Part shown: positions 33,480 through 42,648 of the stretch, piece after piece
Position numbering within the stretch: position 1 is the stretch's first letter
Layout: every line of letters begins with the position of its first letter
Source of the DNA: Mameliella sp. CS4
GTDB taxonomy: Bacteria > Pseudomonadota > Alphaproteobacteria > Rhodobacterales > Rhodobacteraceae
NCBI RefSeq assembly: GCF_019392335.1
Contig: NZ_JAHXRQ010000001.1
Span: 620,001-684,000, forward strand
Direction of reading: 5' to 3'
Length of the DNA stretch: 64,000 nt
Position numbers and translations under genes: made by a program
Notes under the pieces: model-generated
Seen by the model: only the letters and a program-made list of their open reading frames with translations
Database searches by the model: none
Told to the model about the DNA's origin: nothing

Positions 33480-35102
33480 TTGAATCAGGTACTGTCGAGC
33501 TGGAATGCCCTAGCCGGGCGTCAACGCATGATCGTCATCGGCGCCACGGTGGTGGTGATGCTGGCGATTCTCGGACTGACGCGTCTGGCGTCGTCCCCCA
33601 ATATGGCACTGCTTTACGCGGGGCTGGAAAACGATGCCGCAGGCGATGTGGTCAAGGCGCTGGAGGCGCGCGGGGTTCAGTATGATGTGCGTGCCGGCGC
33701 GATCCTGGTCCCCGAGGCAGAGCGTGACGCGCTGCGTCTCACCCTCGCCAGCGAGGGGCTGCCGGCCAATAGCGGCCAGGGCTACGAACTGCTCGACGGT
33801 TTGTCGGGATTCGGCACCACAAGCCAGATGTTCGACGCCGCCTATTGGCGCGCGAAAGAGGGGGAACTGGCGCGGACGATCGTCTCGAACCCACAGATCG
33901 CAAGCGCCCGCGTCCATATCGCGAACTCCAGCGCGAATCCCTTTCAACGCGATGTCACGCCCACGGCCTCGATCTCGGTCACGACAACTGGCGCGGTCCT
34001 GAACGCGGCGCAGGCCCGGGCGCTGAAATTCCTTGTCGCCTCGGCGGTTCCGGGTCTGATCCCCGAAAACGTTGCGGTGATCGACGGCAAGGGCGGGTTG
34101 ATCGGGGCCGAGGACAAGACCGGCGGCGGTGTGACCGCTGATGACCGGGCCGCCCAACTGCGGGACCGGGTGCAGCGTCTGATGGAGGCCCGCGTCGGAT
34201 CCGGCAACGCGGTGGTCGAGGTCAGCGTCGACACGGTGACAGAGCTGGAACTGATCCGGCAGCACAGCTTCGATCCCGACGGGCGCGTGATCGTCTCGAC
34301 CGACACCGAGGAGCGCACCGACAAGTCGGAGAACCTGGGCGGCGGTGGCGATGTCACGGTGGCGTCGAACCTGCCCGATGGCGGGGCGGGCGGCGGCCCG
34401 GACCAGTCGTCCGCCGCCAAGTCCGAAACGCGAGAACGAATCAACTACGAGATCTCCGAGACCACCCGCGAGATCACCCGCCAGCCCGGTGCGATCAAGC
34501 GGTTGACGGTCGCGGTGCTGGTCAACGGCAGCTTTGAACCCGCGGCCGACGGCACCCAGACCTTTGTCCCCCTGCCGGATACAGAGCTGGAGGCGCTGCG
34601 CGACCTCGTGGCCTCGGCCGTCGGTTTCGACGAGGCGCGCGGCGACCAGATCACATTGCGCTCGATGCCCTTCGAACGGCCGGACGGCCTGGGCACCGGC
34701 CCGTTGGAACCGGGACTGTTCTCGGGGTCGCTCGACATGATGCGATTGATCCAGATGGCGGTTCTTGCCGTGGTGGCGCTGATCCTCGGGCTTTTTGTCC
34801 TGCGTCCGATCCTGTCGCGCGGCGGCGAGACGGCCACGGCCAGCGCCGGAGCGCTGCCCGCCCCCGGTGTCCCTGCCGAAGGCGAGGCGCTGGAGGGCGA
34901 GATCGAACCCGACAGTGGGTTCGACAACCTGCCTGTTCTGGCGGACGGACCGGATTTTGGCGGCATGGGCATGGTCGATTTCGATGCCCCTGCCGAAGAG
35001 GATCCGGTCGAACGCCTGCGCAACCTGATCGAGGCGCGCAAGACCGAAACCGTCGAGATCCTGCGCAGCTGGCTTGAGGAAGACAAGGAAGACGCGACAT
35101 GA
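33480..35102 (+). CDS. fliF: Flagellar MS-ring protein FliF
   Basis: 540 residues with two transmembrane helices (about 19-37, and 415-435 LIQMAVLAVVALILGLFVL), between which lie the ring-building domains (LLYAGLENDAAGDVVKALEARG..., ARVHIA...). The C-terminal tail is cytoplasmic and binds FliG. Start is TTG at 33480, because GGAGGT lies five bases before it and it begins LNQVLSSWNAL as FliF does. The stop overlaps the next gene by four bases. Confidence 0.9.
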   Translation: MNQVLSSWNALAGRQRMIVIGATVVVMLAILGLTRLASSPNMALLYAGLENDAAGDVVKALEARGVQYDVRAGAILVPEAERDALRLTLASEGLPANSGQGYELLDGLSGFGTTSQMFDAAYWRAKEGELARTIVSNPQIASARVHIANSSANPFQRDVTPTASISVTTTGAVLNAAQARALKFLVASAVPGLIPENVAVIDGKGGLIGAEDKTGGGVTADDRAAQLRDRVQRLMEARVGSGNAVVEVSVDTVTELELIRQHSFDPDGRVIVSTDTEERTDKSENLGGGGDVTVASNLPDGGAGGGPDQSSAAKSETRERINYEISETTREITRQPGAIKRLTVAVLVNGSFEPAADGTQTFVPLPDTELEALRDLVASAVGFDEARGDQITLRSMPFERPDGLGTGPLEPGLFSGSLDMMRLIQMAVLAVVALILGLFVLRPILSRGGETATASAGALPAPGVPAEGEALEGEIEPDSGFDNLPVLADGPDFGGMGMVDFDAPAEEDPVERLRNLIEARKTETVEILRSWLEEDKEDAT

Positions 35103-35722
35103 GCGCGCTTGCGGACCTTCTCGAGGATTTCGGCGCCAAGGCGCAGGCGGCTGGACCCACCGCAACAGAGGTACCGGCCGAACCGCAGATCAGCGAAGCC
35201 GAGATCGAGGGGCAGAAACTCGAGGCCTTCGAAAAGGGCTATCGCGCCGGCTGGGACGATGCGGTCAAGGCGCAGTCCGACGATCGCACGCGGATCTCCA
35301 GTGCTTTCGGCCAGCACTTGCAGGACCTGAGTTTCACCTATCACGAGGCCTATACCCAGGTGATGAACGCGGTGACGCCGTTGCTGGACGAGATGGTCCG
35401 CTCGCTCTTGCCGGAACTGGCTCGGCAGACCCTGGGACAGCACATCGTCGAACAACTGCAGGCCATGAGCCTGGAGATCGGCAGGATGGACGTGGTGGTC
35501 GCGGTGCATCCGGAGCGGATCGAGGCGGTCAAACCGCTGCTCGACCAGGACTTCGGCTTTCCGATCCGCCTGACCGCGGACGACTCGCTGGCCGAGGAAC
35601 AGGCCGACATCCGTTTTGGCGCCACCGAACGCCAGATCGACCTGAGCGACCTGGCCGCCTCGCTGGCCGAGGCCGTTGCAGGTTTTGCACATGACAACCA
35701 GAGGAAGATGAAACATGGATAG
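35099..35722 (+). CDS. fliH: FliH-like flagellar assembly protein
   Basis: 207-residue cytoplasmic protein with an N-terminal acidic Ala/Pro part and a FliH-type helical region (EAFEKGYRAGWDDAVKAQ, 45-62) followed by a globular domain. Position between fliF and fliN and the sequence GYRAGWDDA fit FliH, the stator of the export ATPase FliI. Similarity to the standard family is modest, as usual for Rhodobacteraceae. Overlaps fliF and fliN by a few bases. Confidence 0.7.
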   Translation: MSALADLLEDFGAKAQAAGPTATEVPAEPQISEAEIEGQKLEAFEKGYRAGWDDAVKAQSDDRTRISSAFGQHLQDLSFTYHEAYTQVMNAVTPLLDEMVRSLLPELARQTLGQHIVEQLQAMSLEIGRMDVVVAVHPERIEAVKPLLDQDFGFPIRLTADDSLAEEQADIRFGATERQIDLSDLAASLAEAVAGFAHDNQRKMKHG

Positions 35723-36002
35723 CGCGCAGACCGCCGCCCGCGGCGAGCAGGGCACGCCCTTTACCTCGGTCCCGATCGAAATCACGGTTTCCGTCGGCCG
35801 CGCCCGCCCGCTGGTGCGGGAACTCCTGCAGCTGAACGAGGGGTCCGTGCTAACCCTGGACAAGCAGCTGGACGATCCGGTCGAGCTGTATGTCGGGGAA
35901 AAGCTGATTGCCATCGGCGTGCTGGAGGTCGTCGACGGCGAGGGGTCCGGTCAGCTGGCGGTGCGGATCACCGAAGTGGTCGACCTGCAGTCGCCGGCCT
36001 GA
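35715..36002 (+). CDS. fliN: Flagellar motor switch protein FliN
   Basis: 95-residue C-ring component with the SpoA fold: VPIEITVSVGRARPLVRELLQLNEGSVL ... LDDPVELYVGEKLIAIGVLEVVDG. Its length matches a FliN lacking a long N-terminal extension. Overlaps the fliH-like gene by eight bases; fliP follows after three. Confidence 0.92.
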   Translation: MDSAQTAARGEQGTPFTSVPIEITVSVGRARPLVRELLQLNEGSVLTLDKQLDDPVELYVGEKLIAIGVLEVVDGEGSGQLAVRITEVVDLQSPA

Positions 36003-36005
36003 GAG

Positions 36006-36731
36006 ATGCGTATCCTTCTGCCGGTGCTGGCGCTGTGCCTGCTCTTGCCGGGCATGGCCAGCGCCCAGTCCATCGCCATTGACATGGGTGATGGCGGGTC
36101 GGTCACGGCGACCTCGATCCAGCTGATCGCACTGATCACCCTGCTGAGCCTCGCGCCCGGCCTCGCCATCATGGTGACCTGCTTTCCCTTCATGGTGACG
36201 GTGCTGGCGATCCTGCGCCAGGCCGTGGGTCTGCAGCAGTCGCCGCCCAACATGCTGATCGTCAGCCTTGCGCTGTTCCTGACCTATTTCGTGATGGAGC
36301 CGGTCTTTAACGAGGCCTGGGAAACGGGCGTCCAGCCATTGCTGGAGGAACAGATCGAGGTCGAGGAGGCGGCGGTTCTGGCCATCGAACCCTTCCGCGA
36401 TTTCATGGCGGGCCGGGCCGATCCGGACACCTATCGCGCAATGGCCGACCTGCGCCCGGACGCGGTCGAGACCACCCTGTCGCCAGAGGCGCCGCTTTCG
36501 GTTCTCGTTCCCAGCTTCATGTTGTCCGAGGTGGCGCGCGCCTTCCAGGTGGGCTTTCTGATCTTTCTGCCCTTCTTGATCATCGACCTTGTCGTGGCCG
36601 CCGTACTGATGTCGATGGGCATGATGATGGTCCCGCCCGCCATCGTGTCACTGCCGTTCAAGCTGGCCTTCTTTGTCCTGGCGGATGGCTGGGCGCTGCT
36701 CGCCGGCAGCCTGGTGCGCGGGTACTTTTAG
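36006..36731 (+). CDS. fliP: Flagellar export protein FliP
   Basis: Core membrane subunit of the flagellar type III export gate. 241 residues with a cleavable signal (1-20, ending GMASA), then the FliP body: helices at 40-62, 79-97, 185-207 and 213-235, with the motif SPPNMLIVSLALFLTYFVM and PSFMLSEVARAFQVGF. The cluster stops here; fliQ and fliR are not in the window. Confidence 0.95.
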   Translation: MRILLPVLALCLLLPGMASAQSIAIDMGDGGSVTATSIQLIALITLLSLAPGLAIMVTCFPFMVTVLAILRQAVGLQQSPPNMLIVSLALFLTYFVMEPVFNEAWETGVQPLLEEQIEVEEAAVLAIEPFRDFMAGRADPDTYRAMADLRPDAVETTLSPEAPLSVLVPSFMLSEVARAFQVGFLIFLPFLIIDLVVAAVLMSMGMMMVPPAIVSLPFKLAFFVLADGWALLAGSLVRGYF

Positions 36732-36734
36732 CCC

Positions 36735-36808
36735 GCATTAAGGTTAATGCCGGTAAGGTTAATGCGCTGATCATGGGCCGGCCTGACGAGGGCTGGCCAC
36801 CCTTTTGG
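36735..36808. repeat. Dyad and direct repeat after fliP, with terminator-like hairpin
   Basis: GCATTAA-GG-TTAATGC (36735-36750) is a perfect dyad, and its right part TAAGGTTAATGC is repeated directly at 36754-36765. A hairpin GGCCGGCC/GGCTGGCC (36776-36798) followed by ACCCTTTTGG may end fliP transcription. The rest of the 254-base gap (to 36985) shows nothing I can name. Confidence 0.45.
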
Positions 36809-36985
36809 GGATACAAGTGGCCTCGCCCGCATGTTCCAGAGAGAGGGCTGGCGTGGATTGGTTAGGCGAACATGGCGGTCCGGGACAGGAGCGGGCAGGT
36901 CACCTCTTTCTCGCTCCGATGGGCAGGGCCGCTTGAACGCAAAGGCGGCAAGGGTATCCGTCCCGCCCAATGAAGGGCCTGAAGG

Positions 36986-37954
36986 TCAGCCTTGGGCAAT
37001 CTCGATTCGCGTCACCTGCCGGTAAGGCTTGTCCGGCGACACAAGGATCGATCCGAAGCCGGGCGTGTTCAGCGCGTTCGGAAAAGCTTGTGCCTCCAGG
37101 CAGATACCGGTGAAATTCCCGTGGTTCACTCCCGGCCAGGGCGAGGCAAAGGGTTTGAGGAAACCGCAGGTATAGACCTGCAGCCCCGGTTGATCGGTCC
37201 AGAGCCGCAGGCGCATCCCGTCCGGCGCCACAAGTTCGGTCGCCGGTCCTTCTGTCCCGTCGAGGGCGAAGTTCAGGTCATAGCCCTCGCCGTCCGGGTC
37301 TGCCTCGTCGATGCGGCGCAGCGTGCGGTAGTCAAATCGGGTGCCATCGACCGCTGGCAGCTCGCCGGTGGGGATCAGGTCGGGACCGGTCGGCGTATAG
37401 GCCGAGGCCGCCAGCCGCAGGGCGTGATCGCGCACCGTTCCCGACCCCATCAGGTTGAAGTACAGGTGTTGCGCCATGTTCACCGGGGTCACGCGGTCGG
37501 GCACCGCCGTCATGTCCCAGGTCAGGGTCGCCCCCTCCAGCGACATCCGCACCTCGAAATCCACAGCGCCGGGATAGCCCTGGTCAAGGTGCGGCGAATG
37601 CAGGCTCAGCCGCACCGCGCGCGGCCCTTCCGGCTCCATCCGCCAGTTCCGCTTGCCCAGACCCATCGGCCCGCCGTGCAGGTGGTGCGGACCGTCCCCG
37701 ACATCCAGTTGCCAGGTTTCGCCGTCGAGGGTGAAACGCCCCTCTGCCGTGCGGTTCGCGACCCGGCCCACGACCAGACCCATCGAGCCGGGGTTCTCGC
37801 GGTAGGCCTCGGGATCGTCGTAACCCAGCACCACGCGGCGCCCGGCCACCTGCCAGTCCTGCACCGCGCAGCCCAGTGAAAGCACCGTGACCTGCGTGTC
37901 GCCATCGCTGAGCACATGGCTGGAAATCGGATGGCTGGAAATCGGATCTGTCAT
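36986..37954 (-). CDS. Aldose 1-epimerase
   Basis: GalM-family mutarotase of 322 residues converting alpha to beta anomers of hexoses. The beta-sandwich motifs are seen: GRVANRTAEGRF, the catalytic His in NMAQHLYFNL and catalytic Glu in LEAQAFPNALN. The N-terminus carries a short tandem duplication (ISSHPISSH). A hairpin in the leader (37962-37978) covers the Shine-Dalgarno. Confidence 0.88.
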   Translation of the reverse strand: MTDPISSHPISSHVLSDGDTQVTVLSLGCAVQDWQVAGRRVVLGYDDPEAYRENPGSMGLVVGRVANRTAEGRFTLDGETWQLDVGDGPHHLHGGPMGLGKRNWRMEPEGPRAVRLSLHSPHLDQGYPGAVDFEVRMSLEGATLTWDMTAVPDRVTPVNMAQHLYFNLMGSGTVRDHALRLAASAYTPTGPDLIPTGELPAVDGTRFDYRTLRRIDEADPDGEGYDLNFALDGTEGPATELVAPDGMRLRLWTDQPGLQVYTCGFLKPFASPWPGVNHGNFTGICLEAQAFPNALNTPGFGSILVSPDKPYRQVTRIEIAQG

Positions 37955-37961
37955 CTTTGTT

Positions 37962-37978
37962 CTCCCCGTCGCGGGGAG
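37962..37978 (-). promoter_or_regulatory. Leader hairpin covering the galM-like Shine-Dalgarno
   Basis: On the minus strand CTCCCCG-CGA-CGGGGAG lies seven bases before the ATG at 37954. The only Shine-Dalgarno (GGGGAG) forms its 3' arm, so the fold would lower translation unless opened. Confidence 0.4.
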
Positions 37979-38011
37979 GCTAGCAGCCCCACACCGGAGT
38001 TCCCAGACCGG

Positions 38012-38932
38012 TCAATCCTCGTCGGTGATGTCTGCGTGCAGATGCCGTTCGCCGCGCGCCTTTGCCAGCGCAATCTGTTTCTGCCGCTCGCGAAACCGGG
38101 CCTTGTCCTCGTCCGACGTCTCGCCGATGCAGAGATGGCACGACACGCCGTGTTCGTACTCGGGGCGCGCGCGGTCTTCGGGCAGGATCGGGCGGCGGCA
38201 GGCATGGCAGAGGTCATGCGGCCCCTCGCGGAGCCCGTGTTCGACCGAGACCCGCCCGTCGAAGACGAAACAGGCGCCCTGCCATGTGCTGTCCTCCTCG
38301 GGCACGTCTTCAAGGTATTTCAGGATGCCGCCCTTGAGGTGATAGACGTCCTCGATCCCCTGGCTCAGCAGGTAATTCGTCGATTTCTCGCAGCGGATGC
38401 CGCCGGTGCAGAACATGGCGATGCGCTTGTTGTGGAAGCGGTCCTTGTTGGCCTCCCACCAGGCGGGAAAATCGCGAAAGCTGTCGGTCTGCGGGTCCAC
38501 GGCGCCCTGAAAGGTGCCGATGGCGACCTCATAATCGTTGCGCGTGTCGATCACGGCCACATCCGGAGACCGGATAAGATCATTCCAGGCGGTGGGGTCG
38601 ACGTAATGGCCGGTGCGGGCGCGCGGATCGACGTCGGGCTGGCCCATCGTGACGATCTCTTTCTTCAGCCGCACCTTCATGCGGGCAAAGGGGCGCTCGG
38701 TCGCGGTGGAGAGTTTCCATTCCAGATCGGCGCAGCCGGGCAGGGCGCTGATATGCGCCAGAACCGCCTCAATCCCCGCGGCGGGTCCGGCCACGGTGCC
38801 ATTGATCCCCTCGTGGGCCAGTAGCAGCGTGCCGGTGATCTTTTGCGTGCGACAGAGATCCAGCAGCGGATCGCGCAGCGGGGCGGGGTCGTCGAAACGG
38901 GTGAAGTGATAGAGGGCGCAGACGGTGAACAT
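38012..38932 (-). CDS. trhO: tRNA uridine(34) hydroxylase (rhodanese-type)
   Basis: Oxygen-dependent hydroxylase making ho5U34 in tRNA wobble position; formerly YceA. 306 residues: N-terminal acylphosphatase-like domain (1-95), rhodanese domain (100-200, VIDTRNDYEVAIG) with catalytic C175 in MFCTGGIRCEKS, and a Cys-rich C-terminal part (CHACRRP, CHLC) that may bind zinc. ATG at 38932 begins MFTVCALYHF as in the family. Confidence 0.93.
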   Translation of the reverse strand: MFTVCALYHFTRFDDPAPLRDPLLDLCRTQKITGTLLLAHEGINGTVAGPAAGIEAVLAHISALPGCADLEWKLSTATERPFARMKVRLKKEIVTMGQPDVDPRARTGHYVDPTAWNDLIRSPDVAVIDTRNDYEVAIGTFQGAVDPQTDSFRDFPAWWEANKDRFHNKRIAMFCTGGIRCEKSTNYLLSQGIEDVYHLKGGILKYLEDVPEEDSTWQGACFVFDGRVSVEHGLREGPHDLCHACRRPILPEDRARPEYEHGVSCHLCIGETSDEDKARFRERQKQIALAKARGERHLHADITDED

Positions 38933-38971
38933 GGGATTTCGATACGCAGGCAAAGACGGGGCGTCCAGCGG

Positions 38972-40189
38972 CTATTCTGCCGCAATGGCAAGACCGTGCA
39001 CAACGGCGGTAAAGACCTCGCTGTCCACGGGTTGCGCCCCGGGCAGGGCGCGCGACATGGCGTGGCGGACGGCGCCCAGCAGGCTGGAACCGCCGACATA
39101 AACCACCTGGTCGACACTTTCCGGGGCGCAATTCGCCCTGCGCAGGGTGTCCAGCGCGCAGGCGGCGATATGGTCGCCATAGCCCGCCAGGGCAGTGGTC
39201 AGCGCCTCGGCGCGCAGCGTCACCGACAGCCCGCGTTCGACGACGCCCAGCGCGATTTCACCCGCGTCGGCACCATTTGCGGCGATCTTTCCGCCCTCGA
39301 CGGCATAGGCGATGTCATGGCCCAGGTGGGATTCCAGGACGTCGGCCAGCCGTTCGAAACAGCGCGGTTCCGGCGCCAGGCGGATCCATTTCCGGACCTC
39401 GCGCAAAAGGCTGGCGTCATAGACGAAGGGGATCTTTTCCCAGCTTGCCAGGTCGTGGAAGAGGGCGCGCGGGGCGGCATGGGTTGCAGAGCCAAGTTCG
39501 GCACCGATCTGCGCGCCGTAGCCCAGCAGGGGCATGACATGCGCCAGGCTCAGCACCTTGTCGAAATCCGTCCCGCCCAGCCGGATGCCGCCGCTGGCCA
39601 GCACCCGCGTCTCTCCGCCGTCGCGTTCGCACAGAGTGAAGTCCGAGGTGCCGCCGCCAATGTCGACGATCAGCATCCGCCCGGTGCCGTCCACTGCCCG
39701 CGCGGCGGCCTCGGGTTCCGGCAGGAAGTCGACGGATTTGAACCCGGCGAGGTGGTAGGCCTCTGTCAGGTCGGTCAACGCCTGCGCGTCACGTTCGGCC
39801 GAGGCAGAATGGAAATGCACCGGGCGCCCGGACAGGGCGGTGTCAAACGTCATGCCGGTGTGTGTCTCTGCCCGGCTGCGGATCTCGGCCAGGAAGCGCG
39901 CGATGACCTCGATCAGGGTCAGGCGTTCGTTCAGCAGCCGACGCGGTTCCCGCGCCAGTGGCGTGCCCAGGATGCTCTTGAGCGCGCGCATGAACCGGCC
40001 CTCGGCGCCGTCCATCATGGCGCGGACGGCGCGGCTTCCGTAAAGGTACTTTCGTTCGGCAAAATCGACAAAGATCGCCGTGGGCAGCGTCTGTTCCCCC
40101 GGTTCCAGCGGGATCGCGTAGGGGCGTCCACCCGCCATGACGGCGGCCCCCGTGTTGGACGTGCCGAAATCCACGCCAAGCCGTGCCAT
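38972..40189 (-). CDS. Hsp70 family protein, YegD-like
   Basis: Actin-fold ATPase of 405 residues with phosphate loops LGVDFGTSNTG (3-14) and MLIVDIGGGTSDFTLCE, and the adenosine motif VVYVGGSSLLGAVR. The substrate-binding and lid domains of DnaK are absent, so it is a short YegD-type relative whose clients are unknown. ATG at 40189 has GGAG eight bases upstream. Confidence 0.85.
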   Translation of the reverse strand: MARLGVDFGTSNTGAAVMAGGRPYAIPLEPGEQTLPTAIFVDFAERKYLYGSRAVRAMMDGAEGRFMRALKSILGTPLAREPRRLLNERLTLIEVIARFLAEIRSRAETHTGMTFDTALSGRPVHFHSASAERDAQALTDLTEAYHLAGFKSVDFLPEPEAAARAVDGTGRMLIVDIGGGTSDFTLCERDGGETRVLASGGIRLGGTDFDKVLSLAHVMPLLGYGAQIGAELGSATHAAPRALFHDLASWEKIPFVYDASLLREVRKWIRLAPEPRCFERLADVLESHLGHDIAYAVEGGKIAANGADAGEIALGVVERGLSVTLRAEALTTALAGYGDHIAACALDTLRRANCAPESVDQVVYVGGSSLLGAVRHAMSRALPGAQPVDSEVFTAVVHGLAIAAE

Positions 40190-40299
40190 GTCAGAATCTC
40201 CTGTCCGGAAGGGCGCAACGCCTACCAGTGCCCGCGCGGCATGGCAATTCCCGGATGTCCTCCCTATGCTGCGCCAAGGACGCAAACGGGAGATGGCCC

Positions 40300-40893
40300 A
40301 TGCACGCCCTGATCGTGATCGACGTTCAGAATGATTTCTGCCCCGGCGGGGCATTGGCGGTCGAGCACGGCGACGAGATCGTGCAGCCGATCAACGCGCT
40401 GATGGCCGAATTCGACGCCGTGGTGCTGACGCAGGACTGGCACCCGGCGGGGCATTCCTCCTTTGCCTCGACGCATGACGGCAAGGCGCCCTTCGACATG
40501 GTCGAGATGGCCTATGGTCCGCAGGTGCTCTGGCCCGATCACTGCATCCAGGGCTCGCCCGGCGCGAACTTCCACACCGAGCTGGAGATGGACCGCGCCG
40601 ACCTGATCATCCGCAAGGGCTTTCGCGCGGCGATCGACAGCTATTCGGCCTTTTTCGAGAATGACCACAAGACTCCCACCGGACTCGAGGGCTATTTGCG
40701 CACACGCGGTATCGACACCCTCACCTTGGTCGGCCTGGCGACGGATTTCTGCGTGAATTTCTCTGCCGTGGATGCGGCAAAACTGGGCTTTGCGGTAACC
40801 GTTCGGCAGGACCTGTGCCGGGGGATCGACCTTGACGGGTCGCTGAAGGCGGCGCTGGACGGGATGAAAGAGGCGGGCGTCACGCTTGCGTGA
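40300..40893 (+). CDS. pncA: Nicotinamidase
   Basis: Hydrolyses nicotinamide to nicotinate for NAD salvage. 197 residues with catalytic triad D8 (VIDVQNDF), K106 (IIRKGF) and C151 (ATDFCV), and metal ligands near D46-W-H48 and H52. It is 48 bases before pncB, which uses its product. Confidence 0.95.
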   Translation: MHALIVIDVQNDFCPGGALAVEHGDEIVQPINALMAEFDAVVLTQDWHPAGHSSFASTHDGKAPFDMVEMAYGPQVLWPDHCIQGSPGANFHTELEMDRADLIIRKGFRAAIDSYSAFFENDHKTPTGLEGYLRTRGIDTLTLVGLATDFCVNFSAVDAAKLGFAVTVRQDLCRGIDLDGSLKAALDGMKEAGVTLA

Positions 40894-40941
40894 GGCCGCT
40901 GGTTCAGCTTTACCTGACCGCTGACGCGACGGAGGACGGGC

Positions 40942-42234
40942 ATGGTCGACATTGCGACACGGGTCTGGAACCACAAGTGGAAGATCGATCCGATCGTCCG
41001 CTCCCTGATCGATACGGATTTCTACAAACTTCTGATGTGCCAGTCGGTGTTCCGCAACAAGCGCGACACCCAGGTGACATTTTCGCTCATCAACCGGTCG
41101 ACCCATGTGCCACTGGCGGAACTGATCGACGAGGGCGAACTGCGCGAACAGCTGGATCACATCCGGTCGCTCAGCCTGACCCGGGGCGAAAGCACCTGGA
41201 TGCGCGGCAACACCTTTTACGGCAAGCGCCAGATGTTCACGCCCGAGTTCATGGACTGGTTCGAGAACCTGCGCCTGCCGCCCTATCACCTGGAACGGGT
41301 GGGCGATCAGTACGAGCTGACCTTTGAAGGCAAGTGGCCCGAGGTCATGCTGTGGGAAATCCCGGCGCTGGCGGTGCTGATGGAACTGCGCGGGCGCGCA
41401 GTGCTGCACGACATGGGGCGGTTCGAATTGCAGGTGCTTTATGCCCGGGCGATGACCAAGCTCTGGCAGAAGGTCGAACACCTGCGCCAGGTGCCGGAAC
41501 TGCGCATCGCCGATTTCGGCACCCGGCGGCGGCACAGCTTTCTGTGGCAGGACTGGTGCGTGCAGGCCATGCTGGAAGGGCTGGGGCCGAGTTTCGTCGG
41601 CACCTCCAACTGCCTGATTGCCAAGAACCGCGATCTGGAGGCGATCGGCACCAACGCGCATGAACTGCCGATGGTCTATGCGGCCCTGGCGGGGAATGAC
41701 GACGCGCTGGCGCGGGCACCCTATGACGTGCTGGCCGACTGGCATGAGGAACACGAGGGCAACCTGCGCATCATCCTGCCGGATACCTATGGCACCGAGG
41801 GCTTCCTGCAGCGCGCGCCCGACTGGCTGGCGGGCTGGACCGGTATCCGCATCGATTCAGGTGATCCGGCCACCGGCGCCGAGATCGCAATCGACTGGTG
41901 GAAAAGCCGGGGTGAGGATCCGCGTAACAAGCTCATCATCTTCTCGGACGGTCTGGACGAGACCAAGATCCTGGAGCTTTACGAGCAGTTCACCGGGCGT
42001 GTCCGGGTGTCGTTCGGCTGGGGCACCCTGTTGACCAATGATTTCCGTGGTCTGGTCGAGGACGACCGCCTGTCGCCCTTCAGCCTGGTCTGCAAGGCGG
42101 TCAGCGCCGAGGGCAAGCCGACGGTGAAACTGTCGGACAACCCCAACAAGGCGATGGGCCCGGCGGATGAAATCGCGCGTTACAAACGTGTCTTTGGCGT
42201 CGGCGAACAAGAGGCCATGGAAGTTGTCGTCTGA
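40942..42234 (+). CDS. pncB: Nicotinate phosphoribosyltransferase
   Basis: Forms nicotinate mononucleotide from nicotinate and PRPP. 430 residues; recognisable blocks are SLIDTDFYKLLMCQSVF, DFGTRRRHSFLWQDW (with the His phosphorylated during turnover), FVGTSNCLIAK and IRIDSGDPA. With pncA and nadE it completes the route from nicotinamide to NAD apart from NadD. Confidence 0.95.
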   Translation: MVDIATRVWNHKWKIDPIVRSLIDTDFYKLLMCQSVFRNKRDTQVTFSLINRSTHVPLAELIDEGELREQLDHIRSLSLTRGESTWMRGNTFYGKRQMFTPEFMDWFENLRLPPYHLERVGDQYELTFEGKWPEVMLWEIPALAVLMELRGRAVLHDMGRFELQVLYARAMTKLWQKVEHLRQVPELRIADFGTRRRHSFLWQDWCVQAMLEGLGPSFVGTSNCLIAKNRDLEAIGTNAHELPMVYAALAGNDDALARAPYDVLADWHEEHEGNLRIILPDTYGTEGFLQRAPDWLAGWTGIRIDSGDPATGAEIAIDWWKSRGEDPRNKLIIFSDGLDETKILELYEQFTGRVRVSFGWGTLLTNDFRGLVEDDRLSPFSLVCKAVSAEGKPTVKLSDNPNKAMGPADEIARYKRVFGVGEQEAMEVVV

Positions 42235-42317
42235 AAGTCCGGGGCCATGACCGCCTTGGGCGTGATTGAAAGCCGTGACTTTCCGGCCGGACAGGGACCG
42301 GACAGGGGTTTGCCTCG

Positions 42318-42590
42318 ATGAAATACCGCCCGGAGGTCGATGGGCGGCGCGCCGTCGCCGTGTTGCCGGTGATCCTGCCCTGCCTTGCGCTGGACCGGTT
42401 TGTCATGCTGCCCGACCCCTACGAAAATCTGGGATAAAGCGTTGTCGTGACGCTGTTCTTCGGCAACAACCTGTTGGCTTCCCTGACCAGCGGATATTGG
42501 GGCCCGGTCGGAGAGTTCCGGCCCCTGCTGCAGACCTGGAGCAAGGGGGTCGGGGAACAATTCTACGTCGTGCTGTTCGCAGTCTGGCGG
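42318..42590 (+). pseudogene. Remnant of an acyltransferase family 3 (OafA/YrhL-type) gene
   Basis: The frame from ATG 42318 reads KYRPEVDGRRAVAVLPVI, the standard start of membrane O-acyltransferases, then jumps after one helix to LPDPYENLG, meets a stop TAA at 42435-42437, and goes on in the same frame as TLFFGNNLLASLTSGYWG, FRPLLQTWS and EQFYVV. These blocks are in the family's order. About 60 residues are deleted between them, the usual VEEQ reads VGEQ, and the C-terminal two thirds are missing. It is a decayed gene; the whole gap 42235-42648 holds nothing else. Confidence 0.75.
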
Positions 42591-42648
42591 GTCGCGCGGG
42601 GCTATCTGCTGCAGGCCGTTGTGGGCTGGCAACCGGGCCGGGCGCGCG

